Positions 25,991-34,973 of a stretch of 49,740 nt of DNA are shown here, piece by piece; the first letter of the stretch is position 1, and the number at the start of each line of letters is the position of its first letter. The DNA is taken from assembly GCA_946616365.1 (NCBI GenBank), contig CAMOIX010000017.1, forward strand, positions 1 through 49,740, given 5' to 3'. The notes under the pieces were generated by a model. That model was not told where the DNA came from. It did no database searches and worked only from the letters and a program-made list of their open reading frames with translations. The DNA is from AC2028 sp002373595. GTDB taxonomy: Bacteria; Bacillota; Clostridia; Lachnospirales; Lachnospiraceae. The position numbers and the translations under genes are program-made.

Positions 25991-27724
25991 TTACATCTTC
26001 CAATTCTGTGAGATCATCTGCCGGGCTGTCATACGCTTGTATATGCTGTCAAAGCCTGAAAGAAACTCGGGAGAGCCCTGTTCGGCAACAACACCGTCTT
26101 TAAGCACAACGATATGATCCGCATTGGCTATCGTTCTCATTCTGTGCGCAATGATAAGAACAGTCTTGTTAACTATCAGTCTTGAAATCGCTTCCTGAAT
26201 AGCAGTCTCATTCTCTGCATCGAGAGAAGCTGTTGCCTCATCAAGAAGTATTACCGGCGCATCTTTAAGAAAAGCTCTTGCGATTGAAATCCTCTGTCTC
26301 TCTCCTCCCGAAAGCTCACTTCCGTTCTCTCCGATATTTGTATTGTATTTATCCGGAAGAAGATTTACAAACTCATCACAGTTGGCGAGTTTTGCGGCGG
26401 CCATAACCTCTTCATCCGTAGCTCCGCTCTTTCCGATCCTGATATTCTCCATTACAGAATTATTGAAAAGAGTAACATCCTGGAAAACGATCGAATAATT
26501 CTTTAGCAATGTTTCGGGGTCGATCTGCGAGACATCCTCTCCTCCGAGTGTGATCTTTCCCTCATTTACATCCCAGAATCTTGCTGCAAGTCTTGATATG
26601 GTGGTCTTTCCCCCGCCCGAAGGTCCGATAAGAGCTGTTACCTCGCCCTGTTTGGCGGTAAAGCTGACATCCGTAAGTACATCCGTATCATCCGCATACT
26701 TAAATCCGACATGATCGAATGTGATGTCATATCCTTTATTTTTCATCTGTTCTGTTCCGGTTTGGATCTCATGTGAGAGAACCTCGTCCAGCCTCTCACA
26801 CTGAATGCCCGTAGCTATTATAGCCGCAAAGTTCTGTAACGAAATCTCCATCGGAGCATACAATCTCGATACGATCATCAGGAACATAAAGAATGTGAGC
26901 AGATCAATGTCACCTTGGGTAAAAAGTGCACCTCCGACAACTGCAGTCGTTCCCATTCCGAGTTTGAGAATGATAGCCGCCGAATTGACGTACACTGCCA
27001 TCTTAAGTTCTGTAAAGAGAGCCATCTTTTCAACTTTTTTGATCTTTCCGTCAAGTTCATCCATATATGCATTTTCAGCATTATTGGCTCTGAGATCTCT
27101 GACAGACTCCAGACACTCCTGAATGCCATCCGACAGTTCCATCTTTACAGCCTGATTTTTTCTGACTGCTCTCTTTTCGGCTCCCGAGCACGTTGCCACG
27201 ATGATAAATGCGACGGGAATAACCCAAAAGCTCGCAAGCACCATCCTCCAATCGAAGAATGCAAAAAGGCTGACTCCTACCAATGTAACAGATCCGAGAG
27301 CACCTATGAGTTCGGGAATCCAGTGACTGGAGGCGGTCTCGATCATCGCACAGTCACCCATAATATTGGTCGTAAGATCAGCCAGATTTTTTTTGCCAAA
27401 ATATGAAAGCGGAAGTTTCCTTAATTTTTCTGCGATTGCAGTTCTTCTTACTCCGCTCTCTCTGTAAGTTGTGAGAAAGGTTGCATTGTACTGAATGAAA
27501 TTGGTTACCGCAACAAGTAAAAGTATAACTACGGAAGCGATCGCATAGAAAGCCACTCTGTCTTTGCTTAAATCGCCATCCAACATATCCTTTATCAGGG
27601 TATAGAGAATTCCGGCGGGCATCATGAGGACAATATTTGCGACAAGCACACAGAAACATGCTTTCACCATATCCCTTGCACCCTGTTTGGAGAGAGCGTA
27701 TTTATGCTGTAATTTTTCTATCAT
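25991..27724 (-). CDS. ABC exporter half-transporter, second gene of a heterodimer
   Basis: The 577-residue protein is a fused membrane plus ATPase exporter subunit. A six-helix transmembrane domain (about 25-310) is followed by an ATPase with Walker A 'GPSGGGKTT', signature 'LSGGERQRISIARAF', Walker B 'VILLDEATASLD' and H-loop 'IAHRMRT'. It starts 2 bases after the first subunit, with GGTAGGTG as ribosome site, so the two form a heterodimeric exporter of the YbtPQ/IrtAB-like or multidrug type. The metal box before the operon makes a siderophore or metal-chelate substrate attractive, but this is inference. Confidence 0.85.
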   Translation of the reverse strand: MIEKLQHKYALSKQGARDMVKACFCVLVANIVLMMPAGILYTLIKDMLDGDLSKDRVAFYAIASVVILLLVAVTNFIQYNATFLTTYRESGVRRTAIAEKLRKLPLSYFGKKNLADLTTNIMGDCAMIETASSHWIPELIGALGSVTLVGVSLFAFFDWRMVLASFWVIPVAFIIVATCSGAEKRAVRKNQAVKMELSDGIQECLESVRDLRANNAENAYMDELDGKIKKVEKMALFTELKMAVYVNSAAIILKLGMGTTAVVGGALFTQGDIDLLTFFMFLMIVSRLYAPMEISLQNFAAIIATGIQCERLDEVLSHEIQTGTEQMKNKGYDITFDHVGFKYADDTDVLTDVSFTAKQGEVTALIGPSGGGKTTISRLAARFWDVNEGKITLGGEDVSQIDPETLLKNYSIVFQDVTLFNNSVMENIRIGKSGATDEEVMAAAKLANCDEFVNLLPDKYNTNIGENGSELSGGERQRISIARAFLKDAPVILLDEATASLDAENETAIQEAISRLIVNKTVLIIAHRMRTIANADHIVVLKDGVVAEQGSPEFLSGFDSIYKRMTARQMISQNWKM

Positions 27725-27726
27725 CT

Positions 27727-29490
27727 TTATGCACCTACCTTCCACTCGATCGATCTGGTGTACTCATCAAACATACTTCTATACAGTCCGCCTTTGGCCA
27801 TCAATTCATCATGTGATCCTGATTCGATACATGATCCGTTATCCATTACAAATATCCTGTCCGCATTCATGACAGTGCTCAGCCTATGTGCGATCATGAT
27901 GAGTGTCTTGTCTTTCGACAGTGCCTCGAACGCTGCCTGTACTTTCGTCTCATTATCCGGATCGGCAAAGGCAGTTGCCTCATCAAGTATCAGGATCGGT
28001 GCATCCTTGAGTACTGCTCTTGCTATGGTGATCCTCTGCTGTTCTCCTCCCGAGAGGTATGTTCCCTTTTCTCCTATGATCGTGTGGATTCCATTGGGAA
28101 GCTTGTCTATGATATCCATGCACTGTGCCTTCTTAAGAGCTTCCAATACCTCCTGTTCGCTCGCATCCGGTTTGGACATCCTGACATTATCAAAGATCGA
28201 TTTCTTGATCAGTTTACTGTCCTGGAAAACAAAAGAAACCTGCTTCATGAGTTCGGATGATGACATATCCTTCACATTGACTCCGCCGATCAGTATCTCA
28301 CCCGATGTGGCATCGAAAAATCTGACCATAAGTTCTGCAAGAGTCGTTTTGCCTGAACCGGATGGACCAACAAGTGCAACGTGTTCTCCGGTTTTGATGG
28401 TAAGAGATACATCGCTTACCGCATCTCGTGTTGCATCCTTATATCTGTAAGAAACATTCTTTAATTCAATACCGTGATCATTCGGCTTTTGAGCAGACTT
28501 TGTATCCTCCAGGGGCTCAAGTTCCATGATTCCTTCTACACGCTTCAGCGCATCGATAAGGTTCATCTCAGCTTCTCCCGAGTAAGCTATCTTGGTCAGA
28601 GCAACCGTAACCAGCGGAGTGATGATGATGTAGTACATAACATTAAGTATTTCTGCATTGGTAATACCATTCCTGGTAACGACATATGCAGCGATAACTA
28701 TAAACGCAAAGATTGCATTTATACATGTCATAAATCCGATCATCGGAAGTCTGAGCATCAGTGTGTAATCCGTCGTCCATTTACCATATCCGTCGATACA
28801 AGATTTAAATCTCTTAAATGAATGTACTGTCTGCCCGAATGTCTTAACAACAGGAACGCCTCTTACATATTCTGTAGCCTCACTGTTCATGGTCTCGAGT
28901 GCATTCTGGTATTCCTTCATCTTTTCCTGCATGCCCTTACCCATCATCGACATCATGCATACAAATCCGACAACCGCAGGAATCATGCAGATAAGGCCAA
29001 TCTTCCAGTTAAAGGCAAAAACAAGAACGATAAGCCCGATAGGTGTGACAGCTGCTACAGCTTTGTCTGCGAGCGTATGCGCTATGTATGTTTCAGTAGC
29101 TGCCGTTGAATCGTTTACTATCCTCCTGATCTTACCCGTGCCATCCTCATCGAAGATACCTAAAGGGAGCGTAATGATCCTTCTCATAAGAGAACTTCTC
29201 ATATTTGCCTGCACGCGAAAGGCAGCGATATGCGTACACAGAAGAGCTGCGATATAGATGAGCAATGCTCCGACTATCATCGCAACCGCTGACCAGGCAT
29301 ATACCTTGATATTATCAAGGTTTTCACCGTTTACCGCACATCTTATTACTTTCCACAGCTCGTAGTATGGTATCAGCGTAAGCGCCGCGCTTACTCCGGC
29401 CAGGATCCTTCCGAGCGTTATCAGATTCTTATGCCCTCCGGCATACTGTCCGATCAACTTCATGTGATCAAATTTTCCTGTTTTTCCCAA
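27727..29490 (-). CDS. ABC exporter half-transporter, first gene of a heterodimer
   Basis: The 587-residue protein has six membrane helices followed by an ATPase with Walker A 'GPSGSGKTT', signature 'LSGGEQQRITIARAV', Walker B 'ILILDEATAFADPDNE' and H-loop 'IAHRLST'. In the Walker B extension, DEATAFADP replaces the usual DEATASLD; this 'AFADP' form is common in YbtQ/IrtB-related siderophore transporters. The start is a TTG at 29490 with GGAGG 9 bases upstream. A perfect GTTAG-N6-CTAAC box lies about 50 bases upstream, consistent with metal control. Confidence 0.85.
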   Translation of the reverse strand: MGKTGKFDHMKLIGQYAGGHKNLITLGRILAGVSAALTLIPYYELWKVIRCAVNGENLDNIKVYAWSAVAMIVGALLIYIAALLCTHIAAFRVQANMRSSLMRRIITLPLGIFDEDGTGKIRRIVNDSTAATETYIAHTLADKAVAAVTPIGLIVLVFAFNWKIGLICMIPAVVGFVCMMSMMGKGMQEKMKEYQNALETMNSEATEYVRGVPVVKTFGQTVHSFKRFKSCIDGYGKWTTDYTLMLRLPMIGFMTCINAIFAFIVIAAYVVTRNGITNAEILNVMYYIIITPLVTVALTKIAYSGEAEMNLIDALKRVEGIMELEPLEDTKSAQKPNDHGIELKNVSYRYKDATRDAVSDVSLTIKTGEHVALVGPSGSGKTTLAELMVRFFDATSGEILIGGVNVKDMSSSELMKQVSFVFQDSKLIKKSIFDNVRMSKPDASEQEVLEALKKAQCMDIIDKLPNGIHTIIGEKGTYLSGGEQQRITIARAVLKDAPILILDEATAFADPDNETKVQAAFEALSKDKTLIMIAHRLSTVMNADRIFVMDNGSCIESGSHDELMAKGGLYRSMFDEYTRSIEWKVGA

Positions 29491-29538
29491 CTTTATGTTC
29501 CTCCTTTTGAAGCATCTTCAAAACCTCCTCTTCATATA

Positions 29539-29554
29539 GTTAGCGCTTGCTAAC
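29539..29554 (-). promoter_or_regulatory. DtxR-like metal box before the ABC exporter operon
   Basis: It reads GTTAG-CGCTTG-CTAAC and sits within a longer palindrome (CATA-N2-box-N2-TATG). It lies between the P1B-ATPase stop and the exporter start. A possible promoter, TTAACA-N17-TAAAAA, lies just upstream on the minus strand. Confidence 0.65.
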
Positions 29555-29570
29555 CGTATGGTAATTTTTT

Positions 29571-29588
29571 AGCCGTCAAATGACGGCT
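29571..29588 (-). repeat. Palindrome AGCCGTCA/TGACGGCT upstream of the exporter metal box
   Basis: An 8-bp perfect stem with two central bases. On the minus strand it is followed by an A6 run and then, about 16 bases on, the metal box, copying the layout at 25886. It is not a terminator in this direction, because the run is A rather than T. Confidence 0.55.
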
Positions 29589-29595
29589 TGTTAAT

Positions 29596-31695
29596 TCACT
29601 TTTTTATATCTTTTTCCATGTTGGGTAATAAATCTGTCATACTCTTAAGGCCAAGGGCCACAGTCGATCCATTATGAAGCATTGCCGATGATGACGGCGG
29701 AAGTACTCCCGCAATACCAAGTCCTATGAGCGATGTGTTAAATCCAACAATAGCCCTGTAATTGAATCTGATCCGATCCATAAGAAGCATGCTTATCCGT
29801 CTTAAAGTTACGATACTTTCAAGATCAGATGAACTGATGGTAATATCTGCTATCTGTCTTGCAATCTCAGCTCCTTCACTTATTGCAATTCCCGCATCCG
29901 ATGCGGAAAGCGCAGGAGAATCGTTTATCCCGTCTCCGACCATGACCACATGTCGGCCTTCGAGCTTTGCTTTTTCGATATATCCGGCTTTATCCTCCGG
30001 AAGAACCTCTGAATAGTATTCTGTTATTCCGGCCTGTGCCGCTATCTTTGCTGCAGTTTTCTCATTATCACCCGTCATCATTACGATATGCTCAAATCCG
30101 GCTTCCCGAAGTTTTGAAACAACATCTGCTGATTCTTCACGCATGGGATCCTCGATGAGAATGCAGGCACATAGTTTTCCATCCTTTGCAAAGTACAGAT
30201 GTGAATACTCGTCCGGCAGATCTTCAAACAGTCTTTTTTTGTCATCCAGGACGATAACCCCTTCATCTTCGAATACAAAATGATAGCTGCCGATAACAGC
30301 CTTTTTCCCGTCTATATGAGACGCAATTCCGTGCGCAACGATATATTCTGCCTTCGTATGCATTTCGTCGTGCATAAGTCCCTTATCAAGAGCGGAATCT
30401 ACTACCGCCCGTGCTACGGAATGAGGAAAATGTTCTTCCAGGCAAGCTGCCTGTCTTAAGAGCTCATCCTCAGACTCTTCACAGAACGAAACAACTTTTT
30501 TAACCGTAGGGCAAGCCTTGGTAAGGGTTCCTGTTTTATCAAACACAATAGTGTCGGCATCTGCCACCGCCTCAAGAAATCTTCCGCCCTTTACGGTTAT
30601 CCCGTAATCACCGGCTTCTCTTATCGCCGAGAGAACCGACAGTGGCATAGTCAATTTAAGTGCACAGGAATAATCGACCATTAGGACTGAAACTGCTTTA
30701 GTTACATTTCTGCTAAGCAGATAGGTAATTGCCGATGCGGCAAGTGTGTACGGAACAAGTCTGTCAGCCAGCCTTTCTGCGCTGCTTTCAAGCGATGACT
30801 TCAGTTTCTCGGACTCTTCTATCATCTTTACTATCCTGTCAAATCGTCCGCACCCTCCGGTCTGCGTTACAGTAATTACAAGTTCTCCCTCTTCTACAAC
30901 AGTTCCTGCAAAAACGGATGACCCCACCTGTTTTCTGACGGGTACGGATTCACCTGTCATCGATGCCTGATTGACCAAAGCTTCACCGTCCGATACTTCG
31001 CCGTCAAACGGTATCATATTGCCCATTTTGATACAGACTCTGTCTCCGCATGCTATTTCAGAAGAATCAATCTGTAGTTCACCGTCGCCGGTCACTACCC
31101 ATACCTTGTCTATATTAAGCGACATCTGCCTTGCAAGGTCGCTGACCGATCGTTTATGCGTCCATTCTTCAAGTGTATCTCCTATGCCGAGCAAAAACAT
31201 GACATTGGACGCAGTTCTGTAATCGCCCGTTATCATAGCGGCGGAAATCGCGACTGCGTCGAGAAGTTCAACCTGAAGATGTCTGTTTTTGATCGTCTTA
31301 AGACCACGGATCACATATTTTACGGTTTTAACACCATCCCATAATCTCCTGATCGATATCGGAAGTATGATCCTTTTGGCATAGTGCAATATTATGTCCG
31401 AAACGATCTTGTCCGTATATTCTGCAGACAACTCTCTTCCGGAGGATTCAAATACTCTCTCCGGTACAGACGCTTTTTCAAAAGAAAAGTCCTTGATGAT
31501 CTCAGTGATCCTGACTTTACTGCAATTGTATATGATCACAGCGTCTGCAGTTCGTTCATAGACCTTTGCATCGATAATCTCAGGAAAACTATTTAAATAA
31601 TAATCAAAAGTATCCGCCTCTCTGAAAGTCATTTTTTTCATAGGGAGATGGATCCTGACTCTTGATCTGAGATCACTCTTTATAGTAAATTTCAT
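29596..31695 (-). CDS. P1B-type heavy-metal ATPase without a CPC motif
   Basis: The 699-residue protein pumps a metal ion across the membrane with ATP. An N-terminal HMA-like domain lacking CxxC ('SRVRIHLPMKKMTFREADTF') precedes the pump. Conserved parts are 'MTGESVPV' (actuator), phosphorylation site 'FDKTGTLT', 'HFPHSVARAVVDSA' (the HP locus of P1B pumps), 'MVGDGINDSPAL' and a final 'LHNGSTVALGL'. The metal-site helix reads 'YSCALKLTMP', so the usual CPC/SPC is replaced by SCA. It ends an operon with feoB1, a FeoC-like protein and a DUF6110-like protein. Iron or manganese export is plausible, not shown. Confidence 0.85.
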   Translation of the reverse strand: MKFTIKSDLRSRVRIHLPMKKMTFREADTFDYYLNSFPEIIDAKVYERTADAVIIYNCSKVRITEIIKDFSFEKASVPERVFESSGRELSAEYTDKIVSDIILHYAKRIILPISIRRLWDGVKTVKYVIRGLKTIKNRHLQVELLDAVAISAAMITGDYRTASNVMFLLGIGDTLEEWTHKRSVSDLARQMSLNIDKVWVVTGDGELQIDSSEIACGDRVCIKMGNMIPFDGEVSDGEALVNQASMTGESVPVRKQVGSSVFAGTVVEEGELVITVTQTGGCGRFDRIVKMIEESEKLKSSLESSAERLADRLVPYTLAASAITYLLSRNVTKAVSVLMVDYSCALKLTMPLSVLSAIREAGDYGITVKGGRFLEAVADADTIVFDKTGTLTKACPTVKKVVSFCEESEDELLRQAACLEEHFPHSVARAVVDSALDKGLMHDEMHTKAEYIVAHGIASHIDGKKAVIGSYHFVFEDEGVIVLDDKKRLFEDLPDEYSHLYFAKDGKLCACILIEDPMREESADVVSKLREAGFEHIVMMTGDNEKTAAKIAAQAGITEYYSEVLPEDKAGYIEKAKLEGRHVVMVGDGINDSPALSASDAGIAISEGAEIARQIADITISSSDLESIVTLRRISMLLMDRIRFNYRAIVGFNTSLIGLGIAGVLPPSSSAMLHNGSTVALGLKSMTDLLPNMEKDIKK

Positions 31696-31710
31696 TATTC
31701 CCTCTCGAAA

Positions 31711-31959
31711 TTATCCTTCGATCAGATTATCAGCTTCTTTGGCCGCACGGTCCTCGTTTATCTGCTTTGCTTCCGCATATATATCAGAACAGTTTTCTCT
31801 GAGCACTGTCACCTGGTCGAGAAGATTGTCCTTTGCCCTGAGCACGCCGGCTGTACAATGTGCGTACACTTTCTTCGCGTCCTTAGATGAAAGGACTTTG
31901 ACTCCCTCCAATCCAAATAATGTTCCAAGCGCAAAAATACCGAATTTCCCAAATACCAT
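31711..31959 (-). CDS. Small DUF6110-like protein next to the P1B-ATPase
   Basis: An 82-residue protein with a hydrophobic Gly-rich N-terminus ('GKFGIFALGTLFGLEGVKVL') and a helical, charged remainder. It resembles the DUF6110 proteins that accompany heavy-metal ATPases and FeoB genes in Clostridia. AAGGAGG precedes the ATG, and it lies 15 bases before the ATPase gene. A role as partner of the pump is inferred from position. Function unknown. Confidence 0.72.
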   Translation of the reverse strand: MVFGKFGIFALGTLFGLEGVKVLSSKDAKKVYAHCTAGVLRAKDNLLDQVTVLRENCSDIYAEAKQINEDRAAKEADNLIEG

Positions 31960-31972
31960 TTTTATACCCTCC

Positions 31973-32275
31973 TTATTTCTTTAACTCCCACATCTGACCC
32001 ATATTTTTAAATCCGCCTTCCGGCAGACAGCTTTTACACATTTTTCCGTTACTGCCGGACTGGCAGCCGCTGCAAGTGCTGCAGTCGTGAGTGCAATTTA
32101 CTGCCGTCACTCCGTCCCCGATAACTTTACGGATCACTCCGATGTGCTCAAGGTATTCGATCTGTCTGAGTATGTCGGATTCGGATGTATCCAGTTCGTC
32201 CGCAAGCATACGGATGGTCCTGGCGTGACCGTCGCCGAGCAATCCTATGAGGTTATTCATTTTGCCTTTTTCCAA
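31973..32275 (-). CDS. FeoC-like winged-helix protein with Cys-rich tail
   Basis: The protein (about 100 residues) has an N-terminal winged-helix domain ('TIRMLADELDTSESDILRQI', 'LEHIGVIRKV') and a tail with seven cysteines in CTHDCSTCSGC and CKSC patterns. This is the architecture of FeoC-like regulators, which may bind an iron-sulfur cluster and help control FeoB. I favour the TTG at 32275, which follows AGAGGTGATC with good spacing; GTG 32284 and ATG 32260 are alternatives. It follows feoB1 in the same operon. Confidence 0.72.
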   Translation of the reverse strand: MEKGKMNNLIGLLGDGHARTIRMLADELDTSESDILRQIEYLEHIGVIRKVIGDGVTAVNCTHDCSTCSGCQSGSNGKMCKSCLPEGGFKNMGQMWELKK

Positions 32276-32294
32276 TGTGATCACCTCTATAGAA

Positions 32295-32331
32295 GCTGCA
32301 CCCGAAAAGTTCTTTGCTATTCGGGTGCAGC
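32295..32331 (-). other. 12-bp perfect hairpin between feoB1 and the FeoC-like gene
   Basis: Arms GCTGCACCCGAA and TTCGGGTGCAGC enclose 13 bases. On the minus strand it is followed only by TTCTATAG, so it is a weak terminator at best. It may instead set mRNA processing or stability between feoB1 and the downstream genes. Confidence 0.65.
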
Positions 32332-32341
32332 ATTCTTTCTA

Positions 32342-34354
32342 TTACCAGATAAGAAGTCCTATATGATATACGATCGTCGAGAGCAACAGTGCACCGACGG
32401 TATAGTAAGCTGCGATCCTTGCGGTCCACTTTGCCGAATGGGTCTCCTGGTAGGTTGCTGCAAGTGCTACAACGCAGGGCATGTTGAATGTGATCGCAAA
32501 TATGAACGCGAGGGCTTCGGGCTTGGAAACATTTGCAAGCAGGAGATCCCCAAGGTCCGCTGATCTGGCTGCTCCGGCCATAGCATCGCTAAACGCATTG
32601 TAGAATGATCCATCGGTAAACAGTGCGCTGATAACTCCGAGCGCTCCTTCCTTTCCTACAGACGAAGCGATAAATGCCATAAAGAGCTGCCAGCCCATAC
32701 CGAACACCTTGGTCACAGGCTCGATCGTTTTACCGATCCTGAAGAGGATTGGATCCGATCCGGGTACGAACGAATAGCTGAGTGCCCAGAAAAGGAAGCA
32801 TACAATGAGGACAACCTTGGATACTCTGAAGAAGGTATCCCTGGTGCGTCCAAGAACATATCTGAGAAGTGCCCCCCACTTCGGCTTGTGATATGGAGGA
32901 AGCTCCATGATCATTCCGTATCTCTCTCCGGACTTAACAAGCTTCCTGCCGAATATCTTGGCGGTGATCCACATATGAAGCACCATCGTAACGAGGATGG
33001 CCAGGATGACAAGCACTGCGCCGGGCCCAAAGAAAAGTGATGAAAGCATAGGGATTACAGACCATGCAGCGCCGCAGGGTACTGCCCACGCAAGAGCAAT
33101 GGTAAGAACTTTCTGTCCCCAGTTATCAATGACACGGGTACCGGCTGCACCACCCATGGTACATCCGAAACTGATAAGGAAAGGCATAACGGATTTACCC
33201 TGGAGTCCGAGCTTTGCCATCGAGTTGTCAAATACATAGGATATTCTCGCCATGACTCCGACCTCTTCGAGAAGTCCGAATACAAGAACGACACCGAAAA
33301 CAAATCCGAGCATCTGGAAGATATACGAGAAAGACTGGATGATGACGTTGCAGACTATTGTTATAAGGACATCATGCACACCCGCTGATGCAAGTGCAGT
33401 TCCTATCGGATTCTTAAGACTTCCGAACGCAGATCCTATTGCCATGAAAGGCAGCGCCGGGATGAACGATCCGATGAGTCCGAGAAGGATCGTAAGAATT
33501 ACCGCAGGCTTTCCCCATACCGGATTGAGATAGATCTTATCCAGCTTTCCGAGTTTAACCTTCTCATCTTTTTCTTTGAGGACTCCGTTAAGAAGTTCAT
33601 CGATCCATGCAAATTTACTGTTACCGGTTGAAATCGCACCGTCGGATGATGATCTGAGATCTTCTATCTTTTTCATGTCTGTATCGGACAAGCAGCCCTT
33701 TAACTTCTCTATGACAAGCTTATCGTTTTCGATTGCCTTTGCGCTAAGCCACATGGATGAGTAGTTTTCAATCTTACCTTCAGGTATGATGCTCCTGATG
33801 TCATTATATCCGGCGATCTTTTCAAGCTCCGATTCAAGTCCTGCGACATTTATAAGACTCTTTTTCTCTATTGCCTTATTCATGGCGCTAAAGAATGCGT
33901 CATATTTCTTGTTGTCTGTTGCGGAAAGCTGAATGACCGGTATACCAAGCTTTGCTTCCAAGGCTTCAGCGTCTATCTTCTTGCCCTGATCTGCTGCAAC
34001 ATCCGCCATATTGAGTACAAGGAAACCGGGCACATTAATACCTGCGTAATCAGCCATCATAAAAAGGCTTCTCTCGAGCTGTGAGCTGTCTGCAAGGATG
34101 CATACAACATCAGCCTTTCCGGATGCAATGAATTCCCTGGTTATCTCCTCTTCATCGGAGTTGGCTGTAAGGCTGTATGATCCCGGAAGATCGGCTACGG
34201 CATATTCTTTTCCGTCTCTGGTAAATGTACCTTCTTTCTTCTCAACAGTCTTGCCCGGCCAGTTGCCGACATGCTGTCTGAGTCCTGTAAGCGCGTTGAA
34301 TACTGTTGATTTTCCCGAATTGGGCTGTCCGAGAAGTGCTATTGTTGCTGTCAT
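32342..34354 (-). CDS. feoB: Ferrous iron transporter FeoB (copy 1)
   Basis: FeoB imports ferrous iron. The 670-residue protein has an N-terminal GTPase domain with G1 'GQPNSGKST', G2-region 'NWPGKTVEKKEG', G3 'DLPGSYSLT', followed by a helical guanine-dissociation-inhibitor region and a membrane domain with two Gate/Nucleoside-recognition repeats. G4 is 'NMADV' in place of the usual NKxD ('LVLNMADVAADQ'). The ATG at 34354 overlaps the feoA1 stop (ATGA) and has GGAGG 7 bases upstream. It differs markedly from the second FeoB in this window. Confidence 0.92.
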   Translation of the reverse strand: MTATIALLGQPNSGKSTVFNALTGLRQHVGNWPGKTVEKKEGTFTRDGKEYAVADLPGSYSLTANSDEEEITREFIASGKADVVCILADSSQLERSLFMMADYAGINVPGFLVLNMADVAADQGKKIDAEALEAKLGIPVIQLSATDNKKYDAFFSAMNKAIEKKSLINVAGLESELEKIAGYNDIRSIIPEGKIENYSSMWLSAKAIENDKLVIEKLKGCLSDTDMKKIEDLRSSSDGAISTGNSKFAWIDELLNGVLKEKDEKVKLGKLDKIYLNPVWGKPAVILTILLGLIGSFIPALPFMAIGSAFGSLKNPIGTALASAGVHDVLITIVCNVIIQSFSYIFQMLGFVFGVVLVFGLLEEVGVMARISYVFDNSMAKLGLQGKSVMPFLISFGCTMGGAAGTRVIDNWGQKVLTIALAWAVPCGAAWSVIPMLSSLFFGPGAVLVILAILVTMVLHMWITAKIFGRKLVKSGERYGMIMELPPYHKPKWGALLRYVLGRTRDTFFRVSKVVLIVCFLFWALSYSFVPGSDPILFRIGKTIEPVTKVFGMGWQLFMAFIASSVGKEGALGVISALFTDGSFYNAFSDAMAGAARSADLGDLLLANVSKPEALAFIFAITFNMPCVVALAATYQETHSAKWTARIAAYYTVGALLLSTIVYHIGLLIW

Positions 34355-34575
34355 GAAAGTGCCTCCACTTCTATGCCGCTGCATTCTTTTCTGTTAAGTG
34401 CGATCATCGTGTTTCTGGAATAAACAAGCATCGGTCTGTTCCTGTCGTTGCGTATCACTGTCAGGCTGCATCCGGGTGTGATCCCTATAGACGTGATCCT
34501 GCTCTGAAATCTGGCGTCCCCTTTTATATGCGACACCCTTACTTCTTTGTCTTTCTTTGCTTCGTTTAAACTCAT
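34351..34575 (-). CDS. feoA: FeoA-like SH3 protein (copy 1)
   Basis: The 74-residue protein has the FeoA SH3-like pattern ('HIKGDARFQSRITSIGITPG' and 'LVYSRNTMIALNR'). FeoA supports FeoB in ferrous iron uptake. GGAGGG precedes the ATG. It lies between the DtxR-type regulator and feoB1 and overlaps the latter by 4 bases. Confidence 0.88.
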   Translation of the reverse strand: MSLNEAKKDKEVRVSHIKGDARFQSRITSIGITPGCSLTVIRNDRNRPMLVYSRNTMIALNRKECSGIEVEALS

Positions 34576-34592
34576 GTCTCCCTCCTGTATAT

Positions 34593-34973
34593 TCAGCCTG
34601 CTGTCGGCTTGTAATCGGAATGAAAATGACTAAGACAGTCGTAGGTCTCATCGCTTATCGCGTGTTCGATCATACAGGCTTCCTTTGATGCGGTCTGCTC
34701 ACTCACACCTATCCTCATCAGCACTTTGGTGATGAGCAGATGCTTACTGTGTATCTTCTCGGCGATCTGCCTGCCCGCATCCGAGAAAACGATATATCCG
34801 TTCTCATCCAGCTTTATCAGACCTTCCTTGCGGAGTTTTTTCATTGCATTACTCACGCTTGGCTTAGTGACACCCATCTCTTTGGCAACGTCTACAGACC
34901 TTACGTGATGATTCTTCTCCCCCAGGACCAATATGCACTTGAGATAATCTTCGGATGAATTATTGTTTTTCAT
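34593..34973 (-). CDS. DtxR/MntR-family metal-dependent repressor, short form
   Basis: The 126-residue protein has the winged helix-turn-helix of the family ('VDVAKEMGVTKPSVSNAMKKL', about 27-47) and the dimerisation/metal-binding domain, but no SH3 domain, as in MntR. Metal-ligand positions are mixed: Cys100, Glu103 and His104 in 'EACMIEH' match the primary site of iron-type DtxR, Asp9 matches MntR, and His78 is kept, while other ancillary ligands are not. It overlaps the HMA gene by 4 bases and precedes feoA1. It is the best local candidate to bind the GTTAG-N6-CTAAC boxes, which is inference. Confidence 0.88.
   Translation of the reverse strand: MKNNNSSEDYLKCILVLGEKNHHVRSVDVAKEMGVTKPSVSNAMKKLRKEGLIKLDENGYIVFSDAGRQIAEKIHSKHLLITKVLMRIGVSEQTASKEACMIEHAISDETYDCLSHFHSDYKPTAG

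Noticed and set aside
31973..32284. Ferredoxin, because of the Cys-rich tail
   Set aside because: The cysteine spacing does not match 2[4Fe-4S] ferredoxins, and the N-terminal half is a winged helix, so FeoC-like fits better.
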